From Ctena decussata (lineage: Eukaryota > Mollusca > Bivalvia > Lucinida > Lucinidae), in assembly GCA_963989385.1 (NCBI GenBank), contig OZ022500.1, forward strand, positions 21,218,460 to 21,282,459: a stretch of 64,000 nt of DNA, read 5' to 3'. A program made the translations under genes and the position numbers. Below are positions 47,578 to 58,780 of this stretch, piece after piece. The notes under the pieces are model-generated. The model saw only the letters and a list, made by a program, of their open reading frames with translations. It was not told the DNA's origin and did not search any database. Positions within the stretch are counted from its first letter, which is position 1. Every line of letters starts with the position of its first letter.

Positions 47578-47589
47578 CTGAAATAATCA

Positions 47590-48170
47590 AGGAATAATTA
47601 TTATTATTCAGTGCCATATAAAAGATTCTCTGCCAGGCTGGAAACTAAGGACTGACCATGTTGATGTCTGGACCTGGTATTCAGTCGGAACTCATTCTAA
47701 CATATCTCTAAAACCTGACCAGTAAATAGATATAGCTTTTAAGGGTAATAGATTTAGCAGTAAAGCTATCTTCCAAGTGTACCTGTGTAGGAATCTATAT
47801 TAATAGGAACTTTAAGTGTTATAACCAGTATAAATCTTCAACCGATATTCTTCAAGGCTTTTACATTTTGCAAATTCCCACCCTCCATGCCCCCCCCCCC
47901 CCACTCCCCACCCCCTCTCAACAACCCATTCCTCTTCACCAACACACCCTACTTCCACTTCAACACCCCTTCCCCTTTCAACATCCCCTTCCCCCTTCAA
48001 CACCCTCATACACACAAATAAAAGATAATATATTCTTTACGCAAGCAAATTAAGCTTTGATATTAACACCTGTATTTGTATGTCAATACAGATCTACGCT
48101 AATAACATATCTCATAATAATTGTCAGACAGCCCAGCAGGCCTACTGAGGAAAGGGTGGCAAGTTTGAAC
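47590..48170. other. Sequence upstream of exon 1, no coding exon recognised
   Basis: Contains a C-rich run at 47888-47902 and a CAACACCC-rich stretch to 48020. The glycine/valine-rich frame on the minus strand is simple sequence. No ankyrin initiator exon was found. Confidence 0.4.
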
Positions 48171-48174
48171 CTGC

Positions 48175-48372
48175 TAACACATGAAACATCCAAAATGAAA
48201 ACAGCTGAATTTTCTAACAGTGTAGATCCAGATGAGGCGGCTCATCATGAGCCGCCTCATCTAGATCTATACTGCTTGCCCTCTAGTCTTTGAATTCTCA
48301 GTATGATATAGCTTGGATGAGACATTGTTTTGAGATTTTGGTCCTCTGCCTTTTTGGCACTTCAGGGGTTTT
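48175..48372. mobile_element. TTAA-type MITE, decayed ends, intact module hairpin
   Basis: Hairpin GATGAGGCGGCTCAT/ATGAGCCGCCTCATC at 48232-48261, followed by CCCTCTAGTCTTTGAATTCT as in sister copies. Confidence 0.55.
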
Positions 48373-48645
48373 AGGTAAAAACCTTGTTCATTTTGGCACA
48401 AAAACTACAGTACTACTCATTCTGCTATTTTGTTTTTCTGTAACAAAAATAAGAAGTCAGCAAAATAAGTGGGCTATGAATTTCATATAATTTGTGATGA
48501 TGCCAAAGGGTGGTTTTGTGGTTTAATGTCTAAGTGACAATATTTCAGTCATATCAATTTGCCTCCAAATTTGTAGGCCTTTACCCAACCTGAGAGGTCC
48601 TAGATAGCTGCTACAGCTACTAGCAGCTCTGCCACAAAAGCACCA

Positions 48646-49198
48646 GGGGCCGTATTCATAAAGCCACTTAAGTCGTTGCTATGCGGTTGCTAAGGCTAAA
48701 TTTCTATAAAGGAGATTCCCTACAAATATGAAATTTGGTCTGGAGGAACAGTCTTTGTAAGACTGTTCCTCCAGAGCAAATTTCATAGTTGTAGAGAATC
48801 TCCTTCAAAGAAATTTAGCCTTAGCAACAGCATAGCAACGACTTAAGTTGTTTTGTAAATACGACCCCAGGCAGTCAGTAGTCGATATATCACTTGCATT
48901 CCGCGCTCGTGATATAATATACTTAACAACTGACCTCCAAACAGTGAATTAGTACTCAACAATTCACTGCTAGAGCTGATCTATTTCTTAACTCTTTAAG
49001 CCCCAGTGACGCAATTAGCAAAATTTGCAAACAGCGTAGATCCTGATGAGGCAGCTCATAATGAGCCGCCTCATCTACATCTACACTGTTTGCCCTCTAG
49101 TCTTTGAATTCTCATTATAAAAAGTCTTGGACAAGACATTTTTTTAATTTTTGCAGACGTAAATTTTGTCGTCTGCTTTTTGGTAGTGAAAGAGTTAA
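48646..49198. mobile_element. GGCCGTATTCATAAAG MITE (48646-48868) and TTAA MITE (48988-49198)
   Basis: The first has the long TATGAAATTTGGTCTGGAGG palindrome as at 43990-44212. The second is bounded by TTAA on both sides, with the module hairpin GATGAGGCAGCTCAT/ATGAGCCGCCTCATC and GCAGACGTAAATTTTGTCGT near its right end. Confidence 0.65.
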
Positions 49199-49450
49199 GT
49201 GAAGACTGATGGAAATCCAAATACTGACCACTTCTGACATATAGACCAACAAACCAATGAAACAACTGGCTAACTGATCTTTGGCAGCATAAAAAGTAAT
49301 CAGTCCTGCAGTAAACAGAGAGTCCCGAGCCATATGGTGAAAATCAGTTGCAATGGACAGGCTGATCTGACAAATGGTTGCTGCAACAGGAATCGTACAG
49401 AAACCTGGAGACAACTTGAGAATCAGAGTTTCGGTGGCACCACTAATACA

Positions 49451-49681
49451 TAAGTCACAATACGGCAAAGCTAACAAATTGGCATGTGCACCCTGCAAAG
49501 ACTCTGATCAGCCTGTGCATGGACCATCAAGTCTAATTACGGTTTTCACTGTTGGCATGGAGGTAGCTTATACCCTTAGCTACCCTTTACACACAGAGCA
49601 AAGCTGGGTGGATGCCCAGGCTGACCAGAGTCTTCGCTGAGCGCACATGCCACTATGTTGGCTTTGTCATGTTGCAGCTCA
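49451..49681. mobile_element. Palindromic MITE, third copy of the 45761-46004 family
   Basis: GGCATGTGCACCCTGCAAAG against CTTCGCTGAGCGCACATGCC. The centre is diverged. Confidence 0.5.
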
Positions 49682-49689
49682 CATTCATA

Positions 49690-50085
49690 CTCTTCAATAA
49701 TTGACCATAAAATCTACAAAGATCTGAAGTGCCAGGCAAACAGAGTAAGCAACAACTACAAGAATGCTGCTTCTTGAAGACCTTAAGATTCTTGTTTATA
49801 AACATTTTATTATAGTAATATAAGCAAGATGTGCTTACAAGTGCACTAGAACAAACAATAATAGAGCCCTGTCATGCAAAAGTATATCTTACATAATCGG
49901 TATTATCACAGAGCTGGAAATAGCCACTCATCCCCTGCCGCATACTGAAGGACAAGCAAAAATTTTGATTTTTGTTAATGTCTATGAAATTTTTTTAATC
50001 TTTTCTATATTCTTTAATTCGCTTTTTTGTGTAACATTTATTGTAGCTAGAAATTCTTTAAATAGGTATCTTGCCTGAAGCATCC
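49690..50085. other. Sequence without recognised features
   Basis: AT-rich; nothing supportable. Confidence 0.4.
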
Positions 50086-50586
50086 TCTCAAGGAAATTTA
50101 GACTGTACAAAGTCTGAACATCTGATAACTGGTTATGTGGACTAAACAGCATATCAGGTAATTTGAATCATACAGAGTCTGAACACCTGATGACAGTATA
50201 GCAGGTAATTTCAATCACACAGTCTGGACACCTGATAATAAAATATCATGTAATTTGGACCACATAAAGTCTGAACACTTAATAACAACATAACATGTTG
50301 TTAGGACCATACAAAGTCCTGACACCTGATAACAGCATGTCAGGTAATTTGAACAATATAAAGTGTGAACACCTAATAACAGGTTATTTGGACTAAACAA
50401 TGTCTGGTGGACACCTAATAACAGCATATCAGGTAAGTTGGACCATACAGAGTCTCAACATCTGATGAGAGTCTAGCAGGTAATTTCGATCACACAGTCT
50501 GGAACATGATAATAGCATATCAAGTAATTTGGACCATATAAAGTCTGAACACCTGATAGCAACAAAACAGGTAATTAGAACAAAAC

Positions 50587-50733
50587 AAGAATTCCGCGGA
50601 ATGCGGTGTCTCACCTGTCAGCGCTTTATGAAACTGACCTAAACGCAAAAACTCGAAAGTTTACGCCGCCGCCGCCGCTGACACCGGAAAAGCAATACCT
50701 ATGTCTCACTTCTGCTTCGCAGGCGAGACAACA
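50587..50733 (+). mobile_element. Small hairpin-ended element (~147 bp) with GCC core
   Basis: The 5' hairpin AATTCCGCGGAAT precedes GTCTCACCTG. The middle contains GCCGCCGCCGCCGCTGACACC. The 3' hairpin pairs GTCTCACTTCTGC with GCAGGCGAGAC. It follows the plan of the large tandem-core elements in miniature. Decayed relatives are at 431-660, 8511-8555 and 25178-25322. Confidence 0.65.
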
Positions 50734-50804
50734 ATGTCCAGATACATGATAACAGCCTATCAAGTTATTTGGACCATATACATTCTGAGCACCTGATAAT
50801 AATA

Positions 50805-51178
50805 CACCGTATATGCGGTAATTTTCGCGGGTTCAAATTTTCGTGGTTAAAGGGTCAAAAACATAAATATTAATTTTCGCGATTTTTAATTTTCGCGGTT
50901 CGCAACATGCTCCAAAAGCAAAACTATTTTTTTTTCACTTGAGTCAGTTCTTTCATTAACCTGTGGCAGGACCGCCGCAGGTTAATGAAAGAACTGGCTC
51001 AAGTGAAAAGTACCAGCAACCACCGAGCACACACAAACAAAATATATGAACACTGCGTCTACTGAAGACACTTTGTGAGAAACAGGAAATTATTCGCAAT
51101 TTTAATATTTGCGGTTTCTAAGTGACCGCGAAATACCGCGAAAAATGGAATACTGGGAAAATTACCATGTATACGGTA
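50805..51178. mobile_element. Palindromic MITE with ACCGTATA ends
   Basis: Left ACACCGTATATGCGGTAATTTT, given in two parts (ACACCGTATA, GCGGTAATTTT), is matched by right AAAATTACCATG and TATACGGTAT. TTTTCGCGG repeats lie in both arms. The centre 50938-51006 is a near-perfect hairpin (ACTTGAGTCAGTTCTTTCAT...). Confidence 0.65.
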
Positions 51179-51191
51179 TCAAGTTATTTGG

Positions 51192-51469
51192 TTGATTGAT
51201 TGTTTGATTGATTTGTTGCTTAACATCCACTGTAAACAACTATGGTCATGTCGGGATGGTCAGTTAACCTAACCACACTATTCCTGGGCAGGCTTAGACC
51301 TCCTAAGCGGTTAACCAGTACTAAGTGCACATACTTTCTCTAGTAACTGACAACTGCCCTTCTTGAATCAGCGGAAGGAGAAACAAAAGTATGTGGCCAG
51401 ACCGGGTTTCGAACCCAGGACTTCTGACTTATGAGTCAGGTGCCCTATCGATTGTGCTACACGGCCCGG
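51192..51469 (-). mobile_element. tRNA-derived SINE, minus strand, 12-bp target duplication
   Basis: Bounded by CAAGTTATTTGG at 51180-51191 and 51470-51481. The head and body are as at 34266; the tail region is TTGATTGATTGTTTGATTGA-like. Confidence 0.87.
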
Positions 51470-51631
51470 CAAGTTATTTGGACAAGACAAAGTCCGGTGG
51501 ACATCTAACAACAGCATATCAGACTATTTGGACCATATAACGTCTGAAACCTGATAACAACGTAACAGGTACATGTAATTTGGACCATATAAAGTCTGAA
51601 CACCAGCTAACAAGAAACAAGATAACTTAAC

Positions 51632-54600
51632 CAGAGGACCAATGGTCCTGTAGCTCACCTGACACTTGGTCCTGGTATATATTTTAATGCTTTTATACAT
51701 GTATATAGCACCAGGGCAGGGGCAGATAACCCCCTCCCTTGGGGATTTATGTTGAGTCCCAATTCTATATACCAAGCCACAAGGTCACTGGGCCTTTGTT
51801 TCTGGACAAAGATTTCTGAAGGTTTTTTATCATATATGGGCGTGGTGGCCACCATGTTCATGTGACCATGACCATCTGAACAAACTTTGATTCCTTTGAC
51901 CCAGTATAAAAGCTCCATATGAAATACAGTAATCATTTGTATAAACTATGATGGGCCTGAGTGCCCAATGCTGCATACCGGTACCAAGTTTTAAGGTTAT
52001 AGACCTTTCGGTTCTCAAGAAAAAGACGTTTGAAGAGTTTTTACCATATATGGGCATGGTGGCCATCTTGGTCAAGTGACCAAGACCATCTGAACAAACT
52101 ATGGTTCCTTTAAGCCGGTGAAGCTCCATGTGAAATATGTCTTCAATTGACCCCAGTGGCTTCTGAGAAGATGTTTGAAAATGTTGACGGGTGACAGAAT
52201 CTCAATGACCTTGTACAAAAGTCAAAGAATGACCTTGACCTTTAACAACAAAATATCTTCATATTTAGTCAACCATACATACCAAATATTGTACCTTAGA
52301 CTTAAATAGTTTCTGAAAAATCCACTGTTTAAGCATTTTCTCATATAAAAGCCTACATAATGTACCAAAGTTGACAGTGTCATAAATTAAGTCAAGGTCA
52401 ACGCACAATCATTTGTACAAACTATGATGGGCTTGAGTGCCCAAAGCTACATATCAAGTTTCAAGGTCATAAGCCTTTTGGTTCTGGAGAAGAAGATTTT
52501 GAAGGGGTTTTACCGTATACGGGCATGGCTGCCATCTTGGTCAAGATCCCGAGAACAAACTTTTGTTCCCCGATCACACTTAGACTCCATATGAAATTTT
52601 GCTTCAATCAGACCAGTGGTTTCAGAGGAGAAGATGTTTTGAAAATCTTGATGACGGACAGACCGACAAACTGACCTTGACCTTCAGTGACATAATAGCT
52701 TCATCTGGTCATTTTGTTGACCATATATACACCACGTATTGTACCTTAGACTTAAATAGTTTCTGAGAAATCCACTGTATAAGCGTTTTCCCATATAAAA
52801 GCCTACCATACCAAAGTTGACCATGTCGTAAATTAGGTCAAGGCCAATGCAAGGTCATTATTTGTATGAACTATGATGCGCCCGCATGCTTGATGCTACA
52901 TACCAAGTTTCAAGATCATAGGCCTTTTGGTTCTGGAGAAGAAGATTTTCGAAGAGTTTTTACCATATATGGGCATGGCGGCCATCTTGGTCATGTGACC
53001 CAAACCCCGGGTATACACTTTAGTTCCCCTATTCCACTGAGACACCATATGAAATTTGGCTTCAATCTCCCCAGTAGTTTCAGAGGCGAAGATGTTTGAA
53101 AATCTTGATGATGGACAGACCGACAAACTGACCTTGACCTTCAGTGACATAATATCTTCATCTGGTCATTTAGTTGACCATATATACCACATATTGTACC
53201 TTAGACTTCAATAGCTTCTGAGAAATCCACTATATAAGCGTTTTCCCATATAAAAGCCTAACATACAAACGTTGACCATGTCGTTAAAAAGGTCAACGCA
53301 AGGTCATGATTTGTACAAAGTATGATGGGCTCGCATGCCCAAAGCTACATACCAAGTTTCAAGGTCATAGGCCTTTTGGTTCTGGAGAAGAAGATTTTTG
53401 AAGGTTTTTTACCATATATGGGCATGGCGGCCATCTTGGTCATATGACCAAGACCCCGAGTATAAACTTTCGTTCCCCCATCCCACTGAGACTCCATATG
53501 AAATTTTGCTTCAATCACCCCAGTGGTTTCAGGGGAGAAGATGTTTGAAAATCTTGATGACGGATGGTCAGACAGAATGACCTTGACCTTTAGTGACATG
53601 ATATCTTCATCTGGTCATTTAGTCGACCATGTATACAACATATTGTACCTCAGACTAAAATAGATTCTGAGAAATCCAAGCATTTGCCCATATAAAAGCC
53701 TAACGTACCAAAGTTGACCATGCCGTAAATTAGGTCAAGATCAACGCAAGGTCATCATTTGTATAAACTATGTTGGGCCCACATGCCCGATGCTACATAC
53801 CAAGTTTCATTGGTTCTGTAGAAGTAAATTTTTGAAGAATTTTTACCATATATGGGCGTGGCGGCCATCTTGGTCATGTGACCCAGATACCGCCAACAAA
53901 CTTTCTTTTCCCCAACCTATGGCGGCTGCATATGAAAGTTGGCTTCAATCGGCCCAGTGGTTTCAGAGGAGAAGATGTTTGAAAATCTTGACGACGGATG
54001 GTCCGACGGAATGACCTTGACCTTTCGTGACATAATATCTTCATCTGGTCATTTAGTCGACCATGTATACCAAGTATTAAACCTTAGAATTAAATAGTTT
54101 CTGAGAAATCCACTGTTTAAGCCTTTTCCCATTAAAAACCTAACGTACCAAACTTGACCATATCGTAAACTAGGTCAAGGTCAACACAAGGTCATGATTT
54201 GTACAAACTATGATGGGCCCGCATGCCCGATGCTACATACCAAGTTTCAAGGTCATAGGCCTTTTGGTTCTGTAGAAGAAGATTTTTGAAGGATTTTTAC
54301 CATATATGGGCGTAGCGGCCATCTTGGTCATGTGACCCAGATATTGCGAACAAACTTTCGTTTCCCCAACCCATGGAGGCTGCATATGAAATTTGGCTTC
54401 AATCGGGCCATTGGTTTCAGAGGAGAAGATGTTTGAAAATCTTGACGACGGATGGTCAGACGGAATGACCTTGACCTTTCATGACATAATATCTTCATCT
54501 GGTCATTTAGTCGACCATGTATACCAAGTACTAAACCTAAGAATTAAATAGTTTCTGAGAAATCCACTGTTTAAGCCTTTTCCCATTTAAAAGCGTAACA

Positions 54601-55442
54601 TAGCAAAGTTGACCATACCTTAAACTAGGTCAAGGTCAACACAAGGTCATGATTTGTACAAACTATGATGGGCCGGCATGCCCAATGCTACATACCAAGT
54701 TCCAAGGTCATAGGCCTTTTGGTTCTGTAGAAGAAGATTTTTGAAGGGTTTTTACCATATATGGGCGTGGCGGCCATCTTGGTCATGTGACCCAGATACG
54801 GCCAACAAACTTTCGTTTTCCCCAACCCATGGAGGCTGCATATGAAATTTGGCTTCAATCGGCCCAGTGGTTTCAGAGGAGAAGATGTTTGAAAATCTTG
54901 ACGACGGATTATCCGACGGAATGACCTTGACCTTTCGTGACATAATATCTTCATCTGGTCATTTAGTCGACCATGTATACCAAGTCTTGTACCTTAGAAT
55001 TAAATAGTTTCTGAGAAATCCACTGTTTAAGCCTTTTCCCATTTAAAAGCGTAACATAGCAAAGTTGACCATACCGTAAATTAGGTCAAGGTCACCGCAC
55101 GGTCATGATTTGTACAAACTATGATGGGCCTGCATGCCCGATGCTACATACCAAGTTTCAAGGTCATACGCCTTTTGGTTCTGGAGAAGAAGATTTTTGA
55201 AGGGTTTTTACCATATATGGGCGTGGCGGCCATCTTGGTCATGTGACCCAGATACCCGGAACAAACTTTCGTTCCCCCGACCTAGGTAGGCTCCATATGA
55301 AATATGGCTTCAATCGGCTCAGTGGTTTCAGAGGAGAAGATGTTTGAAAATGTTGACGACGGACGGACGACGGACAGACGGACGACGGATGCCTGGCTAT
55401 ACTATAAGCTCACCTATGAGCCTAAAGGCTCAGGTGAGCTAA
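51632..55442 (+). mobile_element. Tandem-core, hairpin-ended element, subfamily GCTCACCTGA, 3.8 kb
   Basis: The 5' hairpin AGGACCAATGGTCCT leads into AGCTCACCTGACAC. The core has about 7-8 units of ~450 bp, each with ACCATATATGGGC-TGGCGGCC (anchors near 52043, 52512, 52962, 53411, 53845, 54299). A GACGGACGAC tract (55357-55388) and 3' hairpin GCTCACCTATGAGCC/GGCTCAGGTGAGC end it. The many 60-90-codon frames on both strands repeat with the unit and are not genes. Confidence 0.75.
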
Positions 55443-55539
55443 AAAAACATAATAAAACGTTTCTGATAATTTGTAAACATCCGATAGCAGTCTCTTGGCA
55501 TGACAAAGTCTATGGACAAGAAAGAACCTAAGCAAGATG

Positions 55540-57546
55540 AACAAGAGGGCCAAGAGGCCCTGAATCGCTCACCTGACCAAAAAGGCTAAAGGTCAAACAA
55601 GGGTCATCATTTAACTAACCTGATAGTTTGCAACCACTTCCAAATGGTTTTGAAGAAGATTTTTGAATATTTTTCTATGTATTGCTATGGTTCAAACCCT
55701 GGACCCCCTGGGGCTGGGCCATTTTGGACCCTGTGGCCATCATTTGAATAATTTTGGTAAAGGACCACTAGGCAATGCTACATACTAAATTTCAAGCATC
55801 TGAGCCAAGTGGTTCTGAAGAAGAAGATTTTTGAATATTTTTCTATGTATTTCTATGGTTCAAACCCAGGACCCCCTAGGGTGGGGCCATATTAGACCCT
55901 GGGGTCATCATTTGAACAAACTTGGTAAAAGACTACTAGGCAAAGCTACATACCAAATTTCAAGCATCTGAGCCTTGCAGTTCTGAAGTAGATGATTTTT
56001 TAATTTTTTTCTTTGTATTTCTATGGTTCAAACCTGGGACTCCCTGCCCCATGGCCATTTTGGACCCTGGGGCCACCATTTGAACAAACTTGATAGAGGG
56101 CCACTAGGCAATGTAACATACCAAATTTCAAGCATCTGAGGCAAGCAGTTCTGGGGAAGAAGATTTTTAAGTATTTTTTAGTTTCGAATCCAAGATCCCC
56201 TGCCCCGGGGCCATTTTGAACCCTGGGGCCACCATTTTGGACCCTGGGGCCACCATTTGAACAAACTTGGTAGAGGACCACTAGGTAATATTACATACCA
56301 AATTTCAAGCATCTGAGCCAAGCAGTTCTGGAGAAGAAGATTTTTAAGTATTTTTTAGTTTCGAAACCCAAGATCCCCTGCCCCAGGGCCATTTTGGACC
56401 CTGGGGCCACCATTTAAACAAACTTGGTAGAGGACCACTAGGCAATGTTCCATACCAAATTTCAAGCATCTGAGCCAAGCAGTTCTGGAGAAGAAGATTT
56501 TTAAGTATTTTTTAGTTTCGAATCCAAGACCCCCTGCCCCAGGGCCATTTTGGACCCTGGGGCCACCATTTGAACAAACTTGGTAGAGGACCACTAGACA
56601 ATGCTTCATACCAAATTTCAAGCCTCTGAGCCAAGCGGTTCTGGAGAAGAAGATTTTTAAGTATCTTTTAAGTTTCGAACCCAAGACCCCCTGCCCCAGG
56701 GCCATTTTGGACCCTGGGGCCACCATTTGAACAAATTTGGTAGAGGACTACTAGGCAATGTAACATACCAAATTTCAAGCATCTGAGCCAAGCGGTTCTG
56801 GAGAAGAAGATTTTTAAGTATTTTTTAGTTTCGAACCCAAGACCCCCTGCCCCAGGGCCATTTTGGACCCTGGGGCCACCATTTGAACAAACTTGGTAGA
56901 GGACCACTAGGCAATGCTTCATACCAAATTTCAAGCCTCTGAGCCAAGCAGTTCTGGAGAAGAAGATTTTTAAGTATCTTTTAGTTTCGAACCCAAGACC
57001 CCCTGCCCCAGGGCCATTTTGGACCCTGGGGCCACCATTTGAACAAACTTATTAGAAGACCACTAGACAATGCTTCATACCAAATTTCAAGCCTCTGAGC
57101 CAAGCAGTTCTGGAGAAGAAGATTTTTAAGTATCTTTTAGTTTCGAACCCAAGACCCCCTGCCCCGGGGCCATTTTGGACCCTGGGGCCACCATTTGAAC
57201 AAACTTGGTAGAGGACCACTAGGCAATATTACAAACCAAATTTCAAGCATCTGAGTCAAGCGGTTCTGGAGAAGAAGATTTTTAAGTATTTTTCAGTTTC
57301 GAACCCAAGACCCCCTGCCCCAGGGCCATTTTGGACCCTGGGGCCACCATTTGAACAAACTTGGTAGAGGACCACTAGGCAATGCTTCATACCAAATATC
57401 AAAGCCCTAGGCCTAGCGGTTTCAGAGAAGATGTCATTTAAAGCAAATTGTTGACGACGGACGACGCACGACGCACGACGCACGACGGACGACGGACACT
57501 GGATGATCACAATAGCTCACCCTGAGCCTATGGCTCAGGTGAGCTA
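55540..57546 (+). mobile_element. Tandem-core, hairpin-ended element, subfamily CGCTCACCTGA, 2.0 kb
   Basis: The 5' hairpin AGGGCCAAGAGGCCCT leads into AATCGCTCACCTGACC. The core units are of ~156 bp with GGGCCATTTTGGACCCTGGG (anchors 56386, 56542, 56699, 56855, 57011). An ACGACGCACGACG tract (57456-57497) and terminal AGCTCACCCTGAGCC/GGCTCAGGTGAGC close it. Two of these elements lie within 100 bp of each other. Confidence 0.75.
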
Positions 57547-57869
57547 AAAAGACATCTGAACTCATAACCATCACCTAGCTACTATGACAACATGGCCTGA
57601 TGCATACATTCTACCATCAGATTAAACTGTAATCAGCCTCAATCATGCAAAAACATTCAAAATACAGCTGCCAGGCACAGTAGTGGGTGGACTCAAATTA
57701 ATTGGAACATTTTTTCTTCAATAATAGGGAAATGCAGGCCAGACATGACAGTAATTAATGCCATGCTTGTTGCTAAAAATAACATTAAATTTGACTGGGC
57801 AGATTTTCACTTTAAAAGATTTTCTCGTCTTTGAATCTTGACGAACAGGTAAATGAAATAATGTGAATT

Positions 57870-58090
57870 AAGGTGAATGGATACACATTTAGGGGAAGCA
57901 ATACTGTCAATTTTGTTTTTGCCTCCCTTCTCAAAGAAGGTCAACTCTCAGAGAGATCTTTCTTTGCTATTCTTAGAGAAAATTCTTTCCTTCACCAGAA
58001 TACCCCATATGGAAGCGTTTCATTTTCCAAGGCAGCAAATATTGTCTTCCTTTGAAAAAATGGTGAAAACAAGTGTTGTACCCGTATATC
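57870..58090 (+). repeat. Copy of the ~220-bp dispersed repeat seen at 3270-3500
   Basis: GGTGAATGGATACACATTTA, AATTCTTTCCTTC and AAAAAATGGTGAAAACAAG are shared in order. Non-coding. Confidence 0.5.
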
Positions 58091-58094
58091 TTTA

Positions 58095-58780
58095 ATTTGT
58101 GTTGGGTCATCAGTATTTCACATCATCATTAAGGGTGTATTAGCATTAATTAGGCAGAGAAGTTATAGCTAGTGACAAGGAAATGACTGTCCAACAACAC
58201 TTGATCCTTATTACCCTTTCCACTTCCCATCCCATCCCCCATTCCCCACCCATCTCTGCTCCTATTTTCTACAAACCAACTTTTTCACTTACCCAAGATA
58301 TGCGCCACTTTTTCTTAAGAGCTTTCATTTCAAAGTTCTGTGGATTATTTCCTTGTTAGAGCTTTCTTTTTAGCATTCAAGATCTTTCAGAAATATTATC
58401 ACGGTTATCTTATCCAAATCATAAGCACATTATATCCATACAACTGCTACATTCCAGGAACTAGAATTCTAACAAGTGATAACTAAATGGTCTTGGCCAG
58501 GAATTTCGGATCAGCCACAATATTACAGCACTACATGCAAGGTGTTAGTTTGCTAATTAACAGCTGAGGCCCCTAATTAATTCATAAGTTCCTGGCCAAG
58601 AATGAACTGTGGCAATCCAAAGGTTCAAACACTATCGAAAGATTACAGAATGACTGCATGCCAGTTCCACCTGAGAACAAGAATTGCTGTTGGTAATAAA
58701 GATGAGAGGTAGTGGGAAGCTAAAATAGATCTACATCTGTTTATTTTTATGGCTTAACTCCAATTATGCTACACCAACAT
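58095..58780. other. Sequence without recognised features
   Basis: No frames or repeats that I can support; pyrimidine-rich near 58200-58290. Confidence 0.4.

Larger units (their letters stand above)
50090..51640 (+). repeat. Degenerate ~60-bp tandem array dissected by insertions
   Basis: Units read roughly GGACCATATAAAGTCTGAAC then ACCTGATAACA-CATATCAGGTAATTT. They run 50090-50586, resume at 50734-50804, and again at 51470-51630; a decayed unit may persist at 55447-55530. The gaps are filled by a small hairpin-ended element, a palindromic MITE and a SINE. Confidence 0.65.

Noticed and set aside
47812..48015. Glycine/valine-rich minus-strand frame upstream of ankyrin exon 1 as the missing first exon
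   Set aside because: It is low-complexity C-rich sequence, not followed by a phase-0 donor, and unlike ankyrin N-termini.
51524..55531. Many 60-99-codon frames on both strands with peptides such as PIYGKNSSKIFF
   Set aside because: The same peptide recurs every ~450 bp because the DNA is tandemly repeated; frames occur on both strands and lack start context, splicing or domain support.
56021..57510. Frames repeating CLVVLYQVCSNGGPRVQNGPG as a possible repetitive secreted protein
   Set aside because: They arise from the 156-bp tandem core of the 55540-57546 element, which has the 5' and 3' hairpins of a non-coding mobile element.
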